Below, piece after piece: positions 18,381-25,668 of a stretch of 64,000 nucleotides of DNA. The stretch is from Arthrobacter_B citreus. Lineage in GTDB: Bacteria; Actinomycetota; Actinomycetes; Actinomycetales; Micrococcaceae. The translations under genes and the position numbers were made by a program. Location of the stretch: NCBI RefSeq assembly GCF_042429235.1, contig NZ_JBHMBA010000002.1. One strand, given 5' to 3'. Below the pieces are notes generated by a model, which saw nothing but the letters and a program-made list of their open reading frames with translations, was not told where the DNA came from and ran no database searches. How positions within the stretch are numbered: the stretch's first letter is position 1; each line of letters opens with the position of its first letter.

Positions 18381-19649
18381 ATGACTGCGGAACGTTCAGC
18401 ACTGGCCGCAAGACCACCGATGGGCTGGAACAGCTGGGACTGCTTCGGCGCCTCCGTCACGGAGGCTGAGGTGCTCGCGAATGCGCGGTACATGGCGGAG
18501 CACTTGCTTCCCTACGGGTGGGATACGGTCGTCGTGGACATCCAGTGGTACGAGCCGGACCCCGGCACGAGTGACTACCGCACCGTCTCGGCACCGGTCC
18601 TCGATGGCTGGGGCAGGCCGCAGCCCGCGCGCAGCCGGTTCCCCTCGGCGAAACGCGACGGCTTCACGGAATTGGCTGAACAGGTCCATGCGCTCGGTCT
18701 CCGCTTTGGCGTGCACCTGATGCGAGGGGTGCCCCGCCGCGCCGCCGACGAGCACCTCCCGGTTCTCGGTTCCCCGGCCACCTGTGCTGACATCGCCGAC
18801 CGGACAAACGTCTGCTCCTGGAATCCGGACAATTACGGCGTCAACATGGAAGCGCCGGGAGCGCAGGCCTACTACGACTCAGTCCTGGCGCAGCTGGCCT
18901 CGTGGGGCGTCGACTTCATTAAGCTCGACGATGTCCTGTACCCGCCCATCCAAACCGACGAGATCGCAGCGATTTCGCGTGCGATCGATGCTGCCGGCCG
19001 GCCGATGGTCCTGAGCCTCTCTCCCGGCAAACAACTGTCACTGAAAAACCTCGACCTGCTGCGCGAAACAGCACAAATGTGGCGGATCTCCGACGATTTC
19101 TGGGATGAATGGGCGCATCTCCACGAACAGTTCCAGCGGGCTGCGCGCTGGGCTCCCCACCAGCGTCCAGGGGCTTGGGCAGACGCTGACATGCTTCCCC
19201 TTGGCCGAATCGGCATTCGTGCGCACGTGGGCGACGACCGCCAAAGCCGATTCACGCCAGCGGAACAGCGCACACTGATGACGTTGTGGTGCCTTATGCG
19301 TTCGCCTCTGATGTTCGGCGGACACCTTCCGGATTCCTCCCGGGAAACGTTGGCGATGCTGACAAATGATGAGGTGCTGGCACTCCTGGAGTGTGACTCG
19401 AGCCGTGAGACCGTGCGTGACGGCAATTTGGTCATCTGGGCGGCCGAGCGCGACGGCGCCCAATGGCGCGCGGTGTTTTGGCTCGGATCCGAGGCAACAA
19501 CGTACAAGGCACACCTCGCGGACCTGGGGTGCTCTCATTGGGACGAAGCGCGCGATGCGTGGGGGCGCGAACCGCTGACGGCCACCAACGGATCCATCAC
19601 TCTGGACGTGGAGCCTCATGGAGTTCGGCTGCTGCGGTTCGGGGACTGA
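18381..19649 (+). CDS. GH27 family glycosidase (alpha-galactosidase / beta-L-arabinopyranosidase)
   Basis: The 422-aa product starts with the GH27 signature PPMGWNSWD. It has the nucleophile Asp183 in DFIKLDD and the acid/base region RISDDFWD (Asp238 or Asp239). GH27 contains alpha-galactosidases and beta-L-arabinopyranosidases; the arabinose-rich setting makes the second a real option. No signal peptide is visible. The start is uncertain: ATGs at 18327, 18336 and 18381 are all in frame, the first two overlapping the end of GH51; 18381 has the best GGAACGGA upstream. Last gene of the GH36-GH51-GH27 run. Confidence 0.88.
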   Translation: MTAERSALAARPPMGWNSWDCFGASVTEAEVLANARYMAEHLLPYGWDTVVVDIQWYEPDPGTSDYRTVSAPVLDGWGRPQPARSRFPSAKRDGFTELAEQVHALGLRFGVHLMRGVPRRAADEHLPVLGSPATCADIADRTNVCSWNPDNYGVNMEAPGAQAYYDSVLAQLASWGVDFIKLDDVLYPPIQTDEIAAISRAIDAAGRPMVLSLSPGKQLSLKNLDLLRETAQMWRISDDFWDEWAHLHEQFQRAARWAPHQRPGAWADADMLPLGRIGIRAHVGDDRQSRFTPAEQRTLMTLWCLMRSPLMFGGHLPDSSRETLAMLTNDEVLALLECDSSRETVRDGNLVIWAAERDGAQWRAVFWLGSEATTYKAHLADLGCSHWDEARDAWGREPLTATNGSITLDVEPHGVRLLRFGD

Positions 19650-19676
19650 CGGCCGGGCATCCCCACCGGCGGCACG

Positions 19677-20058
19677 TCACACCCACTGCACCAGCTGGAC
19701 AATCAGCCCGTTCGGATCGCGGTACTGGGCAAAGCGCTCGCCCCAGCCCTCCGTTTCCGGCGGGATGACAACGTCGACGCCGCGAGCTTCCAGTTCCCGG
19801 TGATAACCATCCAGATCCATTACCACCAGCACCAGCAGCAGCCCGTCTCCGGCGCTGCCCGCCGCTTCGGGCGGCTTGAAGGTCTGCAGACCGGTTCGGA
19901 GAAAGATGATGTTCGATCCGCCGTCCGGTGCGAAGGGACGAGAAACCGTCACTGCTCATTTGGACTTTGTAGTTAAAGTGCTCCGTCAGAAAGCGCGCCG
20001 ATGCTTTAGGCTCCGGCACGTTCAAAGAAATGGCGAAGGCACTGACCGCGTGCTCCAT
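19677..20058 (-). pseudogene. Frameshifted VOC (glyoxalase/bleomycin-resistance) family gene
   Basis: From 20058 the frame encodes a VOC start (EHAVSAFAISLNVPEPKASA) up to about codon 40. The remaining conserved part (SNIIFLRTG, DLDGYHRELEARGVDV, YRDPNGLIVQLVQW) continues in another frame to 19677. The switch falls near 19930-19938. The whole span is 382 bases, exactly one more than 127 codons, so one extra base explains it. It is either a recent mutation or a sequencing error. It lies 54 bases after the rox-like gene, at the end of the same operon. Confidence 0.8.
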
Positions 20059-20112
20059 GCTGGTCCCCTCTCACCGGGAGTTTCCGTTGCCGCTCCCGTG
20101 TTTTCCGGCTGG

Positions 20113-21639
20113 TCACGTTATTCCGCTGGGCACTGGCCCTTCCGGGGAGGCGGCTGCCCCGAACCACTGGGGCAACACCGCGGCCAGCTCCTCCTGGCTG
20201 CTGCCCACCCATGCCACATGGCCGTCCGGACGCAGCAGCACGGCAGGCGGGTCCTGCACTCCCACCGTGCCCGCATCGGCGTCGACAGCCCCGGCGGCCA
20301 CAGCGTCGGTGACCGCCCGGTCGCCGGCCGCCCCGTCGTCGGCAACGTAGTCGACCCGGTCCGCCCATCCCGCCGGGGAGAGCACTCCCGTTCGATCCAG
20401 CAAGAGCCCGCGGCCGCTCCGCATCAGCTCGTAGAGACGCCGCTCTCCCAGCGCCGCATCGGGCATCCGCCGGCCGAGCAGCTCGGGTCCGTCCCCAAAG
20501 TCGTAGCGGATTCCGGTTGCGGTGATCTTCTCGATCAGGAAGCGGTTCACTTCGGCGAACTCCATCAGTTCAGCGACCAGCCGCCGGACTGCCTGCGGCC
20601 CCGGTTCCGGAGACGTCAGCACACCCTGTGCGCGGGTGTTCTGCAGAACGGCGGCGGCCACCGGGCGCCGTTCGGCCTGGTAGCTGTCCAGCAGTCCCTC
20701 CGGCGCCCAGCCCTTCACTGCGGCAGCGAGCTTCCACCCTAGATTGAACGCATCCTGCAGGCCAAGGTTCAGCCCCTGTCCCCCAAAAGGCGGATGAATG
20801 TGCGCGGCATCCCCGGCCAGCAGCACCCGCCCGCTCCGGTAAATGTCCGCCAACCGGGTGGCATCGCCAAAACGCGAAATCCACCGCGGGGCGCGGGCAT
20901 CAAAGTCGGTCCCGGCGATCCTGCGCAGCTGCTGCAGCAGCTCGTCCGTGGTGGGCGGTGCGGTGCGGTCTTCGGCGACGTCGTCGGCGGGAACCACCAC
21001 CCGGTACAGGCCACCGCCAAGCGGCACAGCACCAAAGTCCTTGTACGTCTCACGCACACGCGTGACCACCTCCGTCACGGTTTCCTCCGGAGCCCCCAAC
21101 TCGAGCTCTCCCAGCAGCCACTCCTGCCCGCTGGGTTCTCCGGGGAACCCGACGCCGAGCTGCTTGCGCACGGTACTGCGTCCTCCGTCGCAGCCCACCA
21201 GGTACCGCGAGCGCAACGGGCCGCCGCCGTCCAGCTCAACGGTGACGCCGCCGTCGTCCTGTGCCAGAGCGGTCAGCTCCCGGTCCCGCCGGATGACGAC
21301 GCCGATTTCCTGCGCGTGGTCGGTGAGCAGCCGCTCGGTTACCGTCTGCGGGATGGCCAGCACATAGGGGTGGGGGGTGTCCAGGTCATCCGGCTGATCC
21401 TTGGTGATCCCGGCAAAGAACCCGGCGAGGGGATATTTCCTGCCCAGCGGCAGGAAGTTCTCCAGCAAACCGCGCTGGTCCATGATTTCGATGCTGCGCG
21501 CATGCAGTCCGCCGGACCTGTCAATCTTCGTCGGTTCCGGGTCCTTCTCCAGCACGAGCACGTCCAGCCCCTGCAGCCGCAGTTCCGTGGCCAGCATGAT
21601 TCCGGTGGGGCCGCCGCCGGCGATGATGACATCGATCAT
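20113..21639 (-). CDS. FAD monooxygenase, rifampicin monooxygenase (Rox) like
   Basis: This 508-aa flavoprotein has the FAD-binding AGGGPTG near the N-terminus, the DG motif (GCDGGRSTVRK), the GD motif (LLAGDAAHIHPP) and a C-terminal thioredoxin-like domain. Stretches such as GLHARSIEIMDQRGLLE and GPQAVRRLVAELMEF closely resemble Rox enzymes of Nocardia and Streptomyces, which hydroxylate rifampicin and open its ring. Aromatic hydroxylases of the same class are the alternative. The 19-bp rox-associated element known upstream of actinomycete rox genes was not seen. The start overlaps the GyrI-like gene by 4 bases. Confidence 0.82.
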   Translation of the reverse strand: MIDVIIAGGGPTGIMLATELRLQGLDVLVLEKDPEPTKIDRSGGLHARSIEIMDQRGLLENFLPLGRKYPLAGFFAGITKDQPDDLDTPHPYVLAIPQTVTERLLTDHAQEIGVVIRRDRELTALAQDDGGVTVELDGGGPLRSRYLVGCDGGRSTVRKQLGVGFPGEPSGQEWLLGELELGAPEETVTEVVTRVRETYKDFGAVPLGGGLYRVVVPADDVAEDRTAPPTTDELLQQLRRIAGTDFDARAPRWISRFGDATRLADIYRSGRVLLAGDAAHIHPPFGGQGLNLGLQDAFNLGWKLAAAVKGWAPEGLLDSYQAERRPVAAAVLQNTRAQGVLTSPEPGPQAVRRLVAELMEFAEVNRFLIEKITATGIRYDFGDGPELLGRRMPDAALGERRLYELMRSGRGLLLDRTGVLSPAGWADRVDYVADDGAAGDRAVTDAVAAGAVDADAGTVGVQDPPAVLLRPDGHVAWVGSSQEELAAVLPQWFGAAASPEGPVPSGIT

Positions 21640-22187
21640 GTCGGCTCCGGTACCGCGGCCGGATGCTCAGCAAGGTGTTGAACCTGTGGCGTGTCAGTGA
21701 GTTTGAGTGCGATGCGGATCCGCCAGTCCCCGGGGTCCGGTGCATCCGCCGGATCCACCAGGTATTCCTCCAGCCGGCATGTCCACCCGTCCGGATCGGA
21801 CGCGGGACGGTCAAACACCAGGCCCTGGACCTGGGCCCAGTCCAAAAGACGGCCTGTCGCCTTCGCCACTCCCCCTGGATCGCCCTGATGAAGCCGGCAG
21901 AGGTATCTGCCCGCCGGCAGGACTCCCGTGTTTCCCGCTGTGGTGGCCGGCAGCGGGCCGGTGAGCCGGGCGCCCACGTCCACCCGAAGGGCACCGGACA
22001 TGTTGATGGATGTGTAGCGCCAGAAGATGGGATAGGGGTCGGCACCCGTGTACCCCACCAGTGACAGGAGCTTGTCCTCCACGGGCGGGACGTCCCGTGC
22101 CAATGAGTCCATGTCGGTGACGACCGGCAGCGCAAAATAGGGGATTTCCTGACGGTCCTCAATCCAGGGGCCGTGTTCAGCATCCAT
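21636..22187 (-). CDS. GyrI-like small-molecule-binding domain protein
   Basis: The 183-aa product fits the GyrI-like/SOUL-fold effector-binding family (PVVTDMDSLARD at the N-terminus, GRYLCRLHQGDPGGVAKA, CRLEEYLVDPAD). Such domains bind hydrophobic compounds, and some bind or hydrolyse drugs. The ATG at 22187 has an AGGAGGAACA site; the frame is open to 22340 inside the upstream gene. Its ATGA overlap with the rox-like gene suggests the two products act together, perhaps on the same aromatic compound. Confidence 0.75.
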   Translation of the reverse strand: MDAEHGPWIEDRQEIPYFALPVVTDMDSLARDVPPVEDKLLSLVGYTGADPYPIFWRYTSINMSGALRVDVGARLTGPLPATTAGNTGVLPAGRYLCRLHQGDPGGVAKATGRLLDWAQVQGLVFDRPASDPDGWTCRLEEYLVDPADAPDPGDWRIRIALKLTDTPQVQHLAEHPAAVPEPT

Positions 22188-22206
22188 TGTTCCTCCTTGT
22201 GCCGGA

Positions 22207-23325
22207 TCAGCCGCTCTCGTCCAGGCGCAGAATCCGGTCATCGTCTTCTCCGGGCCGGCCCCGGCCGTCCGTGTTGTTGGTGAGCACCCACACTGTGCCG
22301 TCCGGGGCGGTGACGGCGTCGCGCAGCCGCCCGTACTCACCTGTCAGCGCGTCGGCGGAGGTCCGGAGATCATCCAGCGGCACCGTCCGCAGCCGTTCCC
22401 CGCGCAGATTGGCGATGTACACGAAGTTTCCCGCCACCGTAATGCCGCTGGGGCTTGCCTCCGACGGATCCCACTGCTGAACCGGATCAATGAAGCCGTC
22501 CCCGCCGGCGATCCCCTCCACATCGGGCCAGCCGTAATTGCCGCCGGGTTCAATCACGTTGAGTTCGTCCCAGGTGTTCTGCCCAAATTCACTCGAATAG
22601 AGGGTTCCCTCCGCGTCCCAGGCGAGGCCCTGCGGATTGCGGTGTCCGAAGCTGTAGACAAGCGAGCCGGGAAACGGGTTGTCCTCCGGGGCGCCGCCTT
22701 CCGGAGTCATCCGCAGGATCTTTCCGGAGAGGGATTGTGTGTCCTGGGCGCTGTCACGGTTTCCGGCGTCTCCGGTGCTGGCGTAGAGCATTCCGTCCGG
22801 CCCGAACGCGAGGCGTCCACCGTTGTGGATGGGGCCCGCCTCGATCCCCGCCACAATGGTCTCGGAGCTGCCCAGCCCCAGGGAACCGGCGCCGCCCGTC
22901 AGTTCCCGCCGCTCGATGCGGTTCTCATCGCCCGCGGTCAAGTAGCTGTAGAGGTATCCGTCCCGCACGGTGATGCCCAGCAGGCCGCCCTCCCCGCTGC
23001 TCCCTCCCCCACCGGCTGCGCTGCTGATGATGATGCCGACCTCGCGGGGGTTTCCCTGGGCGTCCAGTTCGAGGATCCGGGCGGAATCGCGTTCGCTGAC
23101 CAACGGGGTGCCGCCGTGGAAGGTGATGGACCACGGTGCTTCAAGTCCGGTTGTGACCGTTTGCGGGGAAGCGGCGTCAGCGGCAGGGTTGTCCCCGCCG
23201 GCGGCCGCCGGGTCCCGGCCGGCGGATTCGTAACTGCACGCCGTCACCATGGCCAGGCACACGGAAGCAGCCACGGCTGCGGCCGTTCGGCGTCGTCGTC
23301 GTTCCATGGCGGGTCCACGTTCCAT
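22207..23325 (-). CDS. PQQ-dependent sugar dehydrogenase-type lipoprotein
   Basis: The 372-aa product has an Arg-rich start, a hydrophobic stretch and a lipobox ending in Cys30 (AMVTAC), so it is a surface lipoprotein. The beta-propeller of the glucose/sorbosone dehydrogenase family follows (LEAPWSITFHGG, GEGGLLGITV, HNGGRLAFGPDGMLY, FGHRNPQGLAW). Family members oxidise sugars using pyrroloquinoline quinone; many actinobacterial ones have no tested substrate. The start at 23325 has an AGGA site; 23307 is the alternative. It precedes the GyrI-like gene by 19 bases and probably heads the operon. Confidence 0.85.
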   Translation of the reverse strand: MERGPAMERRRRRTAAAVAASVCLAMVTACSYESAGRDPAAAGGDNPAADAASPQTVTTGLEAPWSITFHGGTPLVSERDSARILELDAQGNPREVGIIISSAAGGGGSSGEGGLLGITVRDGYLYSYLTAGDENRIERRELTGGAGSLGLGSSETIVAGIEAGPIHNGGRLAFGPDGMLYASTGDAGNRDSAQDTQSLSGKILRMTPEGGAPEDNPFPGSLVYSFGHRNPQGLAWDAEGTLYSSEFGQNTWDELNVIEPGGNYGWPDVEGIAGGDGFIDPVQQWDPSEASPSGITVAGNFVYIANLRGERLRTVPLDDLRTSADALTGEYGRLRDAVTAPDGTVWVLTNNTDGRGRPGEDDDRILRLDESG

Positions 23326-23453
23326 CTGTCGGGCATTCCTGGGGTGGGGGTGTTCCCAAGGGTAAGGGGCCGTGCGGTCCCAGACGAGACCCTGACTGCG
23401 CATTGTTATGCTCGGCGGCACCACCGTTCTGCACGTTGAGACAAGGAGCTTTT

Positions 23454-23537
23454 ATGATCGGGATCCTTCCGGCCACCACCAGCCGCATCCGTGATGTCTT
23501 GGTGCCATGGCTCCTGCGCAGAGATTTGGCGGCCTAG
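23454..23537 (+). CDS. Small ORF of 27 aa upstream of the HAD gene
   Basis: An ATG follows a strong AAGGAG site by 6 bases and reads 27 codons to a TAG that abuts the ATG of the HAD gene (TAGATG). The product (MIGILPATTSRIRDVLVPWL...) is not recognised. It may be a leader peptide coupling translation to the next gene, or a real small protein. Confidence 0.45.
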   Translation: MIGILPATTSRIRDVLVPWLLRRDLAA

Positions 23538-24160
23538 ATGAGCCGGCTGTCCCGCCCCGGCCTGTGGTACCTCTTCGACTACGGCATGGTGATCTCCACG
23601 GCACCCGAGCAAGCGGACTGGCGGGCCCTGCGTCAGGCCACCGGGCTGGATCTTCAGCCGGCCGGAAGTCCCTATTGGAGCCGCCGCGATGCCTTCGACG
23701 CCGGAACAGCGGACCCCGCACAGTACTGGACGGCAGTCCTGGGCCGGGCGCCAACCCCGGAAGAGCTGTGTGAGCTGGAAGCCCTCGACGCGGCCCAGTG
23801 GTCCCACCTCAATCCCAACACCCTGGCCGTCCTGGACACGCTCAGGGAGGAGGGTGCCTCCCTGGCGCTGCTGTCGAACATGCCCGCGGCGATGTCGCGC
23901 CGCTACGCCGCCAAGGCTGTGTGGCCGCGGTATTTTTCGCGCCTGTACTTCAGCGGGCAGCTGGGGATGATGAAACCCGATCCGCGGATCTTCGGCCATT
24001 CGGCCATGTGGCCACTGACCTGAAAGCGCGGCCGGCAGACATTGTCTTCATTGATGACAACGCCCTGAACATAGCCGCCGCGAAGGAACAGGGGTTTCAA
24101 ACGGTGCTGCACACCGGCACCATGGATCTGCGGGCGGAGCTGGCCCGGCTCGCCCGGTAA
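23538..24160 (+). pseudogene. HAD-family hydrolase disrupted by an 8-bp tandem duplication
   Basis: The first frame encodes a subfamily IA HAD protein: motif I LFDYGMVIS, the cap, motif II LLSNMP and motif III KPDPRIFGH. It then stops at 24023. Motif IV (VFIDDNALNIAAAKEQG) continues in another frame to 24160. The break coincides with two adjacent copies of TCGGCCAT (23992-23999 and 24000-24007). Removing one copy restores FGHVATDLKARPADIVF and a protein of 204 aa. As it stands the gene lacks the acidic residues of motif IV and is probably inactive. Confidence 0.85.
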
Positions 24161-24209
24161 CAAGCGGCCCTGCAGCAATCGGCGCCGCAGCCGGCAGGAA
24201 GGAGAATCC

Positions 24210-24731
24210 ATGGAGATCCTGTTCGTTCACGGGGCCGGAGGATGGCTGGACGACCAGCTGATGGCCGCAGATCTGCGCAGCATGCCGGGCGCTGAGGTGC
24301 TGGCACCCCGGTTTCCCGACGAGGACATGTCGGCCGCAGCCTGGCGCCGCGAACTGAGCCGGCAGCTCCGGAACATCGGCCCGGAACCGGTCGTCGTCGC
24401 CCATTCCTTCGGCGCATCCATGGTCCTCCTGCAGTACGCGGATGACCCCGTGGAACCCCTGCCCCGCGGGCTGGTCCTGTTGGCGATGCCGTTCTGGGGC
24501 TCTGAAGGCTGGCAGGCGGAGTACTCCCTGCCCGGGGATGCCGAACTGCCGGCGGATCTGCCGCTGTTCCTCCACCAGTGCATGGACGACGACGTCGTGC
24601 CGGCTGATCATGTGGACCGCCACGCGTCCCGGCTTCCGCAGGCCGTCATCCGCCGCCATGACAGCGGCGGACACCAGTTTCAGGGGCGGATGGGCGAAGT
24701 CCTCCAAGATGTCAGGATGCTGGGACACTGA
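24210..24731 (+). CDS. Alpha/beta hydrolase of the RBBP9/YdeN type
   Basis: The 173-aa product has the short hydrolase fold with the nucleophile elbow AHSFGAS (Ser), LFVHGAGG at the start as the oxyanion region, an Asp in MDDDVVPADH and a His in GGHQF. Small serine hydrolases of this type act on unknown esters. A GGAAGGAG site precedes the ATG. It lies 49 bases after the broken HAD gene. Confidence 0.82.
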   Translation: MEILFVHGAGGWLDDQLMAADLRSMPGAEVLAPRFPDEDMSAAAWRRELSRQLRNIGPEPVVVAHSFGASMVLLQYADDPVEPLPRGLVLLAMPFWGSEGWQAEYSLPGDAELPADLPLFLHQCMDDDVVPADHVDRHASRLPQAVIRRHDSGGHQFQGRMGEVLQDVRMLGH

Positions 24732-24743
24732 GCTCTCCGGGCG

Positions 24744-25295
24744 TCAACCGCTGAGCAGGAATGCCCCGCTTTCCACGGCTTCCCGGACTCTTGCCAGCGT
24801 CATCTCCGGGGTATCCGCGGAGGTGTCGATCGCATGCCGGTTCAGGGCTCCCAGATCCGCGAACTGATCCCACATCGCGGTGACGGGCCCTTCTTCGACG
24901 AGTGCCCCGGGCAATGTCCTGGCCAGCGCCCGCCGCAGGGCTTCCTCCCGGCTCGGGCGCAGCACTATCCAGTGCACCCTGGGTGTTCCGGCGCCTGCCC
25001 CGGCGGCAGTCCAGCGGAAGTGGGCCAGCATCCAGGGGCCGATGATGCCGTCGACAACAGTCACGAAGCCGCCCCCGGCATACGTCCTGGCGGCTCCCTG
25101 GATGACGCTCATCACCGTTTGATTCTGGGCATCCGACGCGGACAGGTACGGCGGGATGTGTCCGGCTGCTATGTAATGCCAGAAATCGTCAGTCTGCAGG
25201 TGCACAGCCTTGGGATAGGTCCGGGCGAGACGTCCGGCGGTTGTGCTCTTGCCGACCCCCGGAGGCCCGGTCAGGAGGATGACGTCCGCTGCCAT
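24744..25295 (-). CDS. P-loop ATPase/kinase-like protein
   Basis: The 183-aa product has a Walker A motif at residues 10-17 (GPPGVGKST) followed by a nucleoside-kinase-like fold. It resembles AAA/zeta-toxin-like small kinases in which TDDFW follows the first strand. The substrate is unknown. The start at 25295 begins just before the P-loop; the frame is open to 25421 but that part has no family resemblance, and no strong ribosome binding site is seen. The 183 bases between it and the tRNA hold only the tRNA terminator. Confidence 0.75.
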   Translation of the reverse strand: MAADVILLTGPPGVGKSTTAGRLARTYPKAVHLQTDDFWHYIAAGHIPPYLSASDAQNQTVMSVIQGAARTYAGGGFVTVVDGIIGPWMLAHFRWTAAGAGAGTPRVHWIVLRPSREEALRRALARTLPGALVEEGPVTAMWDQFADLGALNRHAIDTSADTPEMTLARVREAVESGAFLLSG

Positions 25296-25435
25296 GGCGT
25301 TCACAGTACCGCTTCGGTTTGAGGGACGGGGTTTCAGGGAAGCGGCAGTTCGCGGAGAACTAGGACAGGCCGGGGAGAACGGGACAGGCCGGGCACCTGT
25401 ACACAAACCGGGAAACCGCAAAAACGCGCTTTAAC

Positions 25436-25473
25436 GACAAAAGACCCAATGAAACTTTCGTTCCATCAGGCCC
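25436..25473 (-). terminator. Rho-independent terminator of tRNA-Pro
   Basis: Arms 25442-25455 and 25460-25473 form a 14-bp stem with several G-U pairs around a 4-base loop (GAAA on the minus strand). It is followed by TTTTG and starts 6 bases after the tRNA end. Confidence 0.75.
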
Positions 25474-25478
25474 AATTG

Positions 25479-25552
25479 TCGGGTTGACAGGATTTGAACC
25501 TGCGACCCCCTGACCCCCAGTCAGGTGCGCTACCAAGCTGCGCCACAACCCG
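25479..25552 (-). tRNA. tRNA-Pro (anticodon GGG)
   Basis: The cloverleaf folds fully: acceptor CGGGTTG/CAACCCG, D arm GCGC/GCGC, anticodon stem CCTGA/TCAGG with loop CTGGGGG giving anticodon GGG, and T arm GCAGG/CCTGT with TTCAAAT. The discriminator base is A and CCA is not encoded. Confidence 0.97.
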
Positions 25553-25630
25553 TTACCCAGCCGGTTTGTTTCCGGCCGAACCAACTCGAATACTCTACAT
25601 CATTGCCGGTGCTTTTCCCGAATCGGGAAA

Positions 25631-25657
25631 CCCCGAAGGCCTCAGCAGCCTCCGGGG
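25631..25657 (-). terminator. Terminator after der
   Basis: A 10-bp stem (CCCCGGAGGC/GCCTTCGGGG with one G-U) is followed by TTTCCC on the minus strand, 12 bases past the der stop. A second palindrome, TTTCCCGA/TCGGGAAA, adjoins it at 25614-25630. Confidence 0.75.
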
Positions 25658-25668
25658 CACCACAATGT

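Noticed and set aside
17213..18493. 426-codon minus-strand frame opposite GH51
   Set aside because: GH51 on the plus strand has both catalytic Glu motifs; the antisense product resembles nothing.
20058..23430. A rox-associated element (19-bp inverted repeat known upstream of actinomycete rox genes)
   Set aside because: I looked upstream of the rox-like gene and of the operon and saw no match to the remembered GGGGCTTGCGGCAAGGCCC form.
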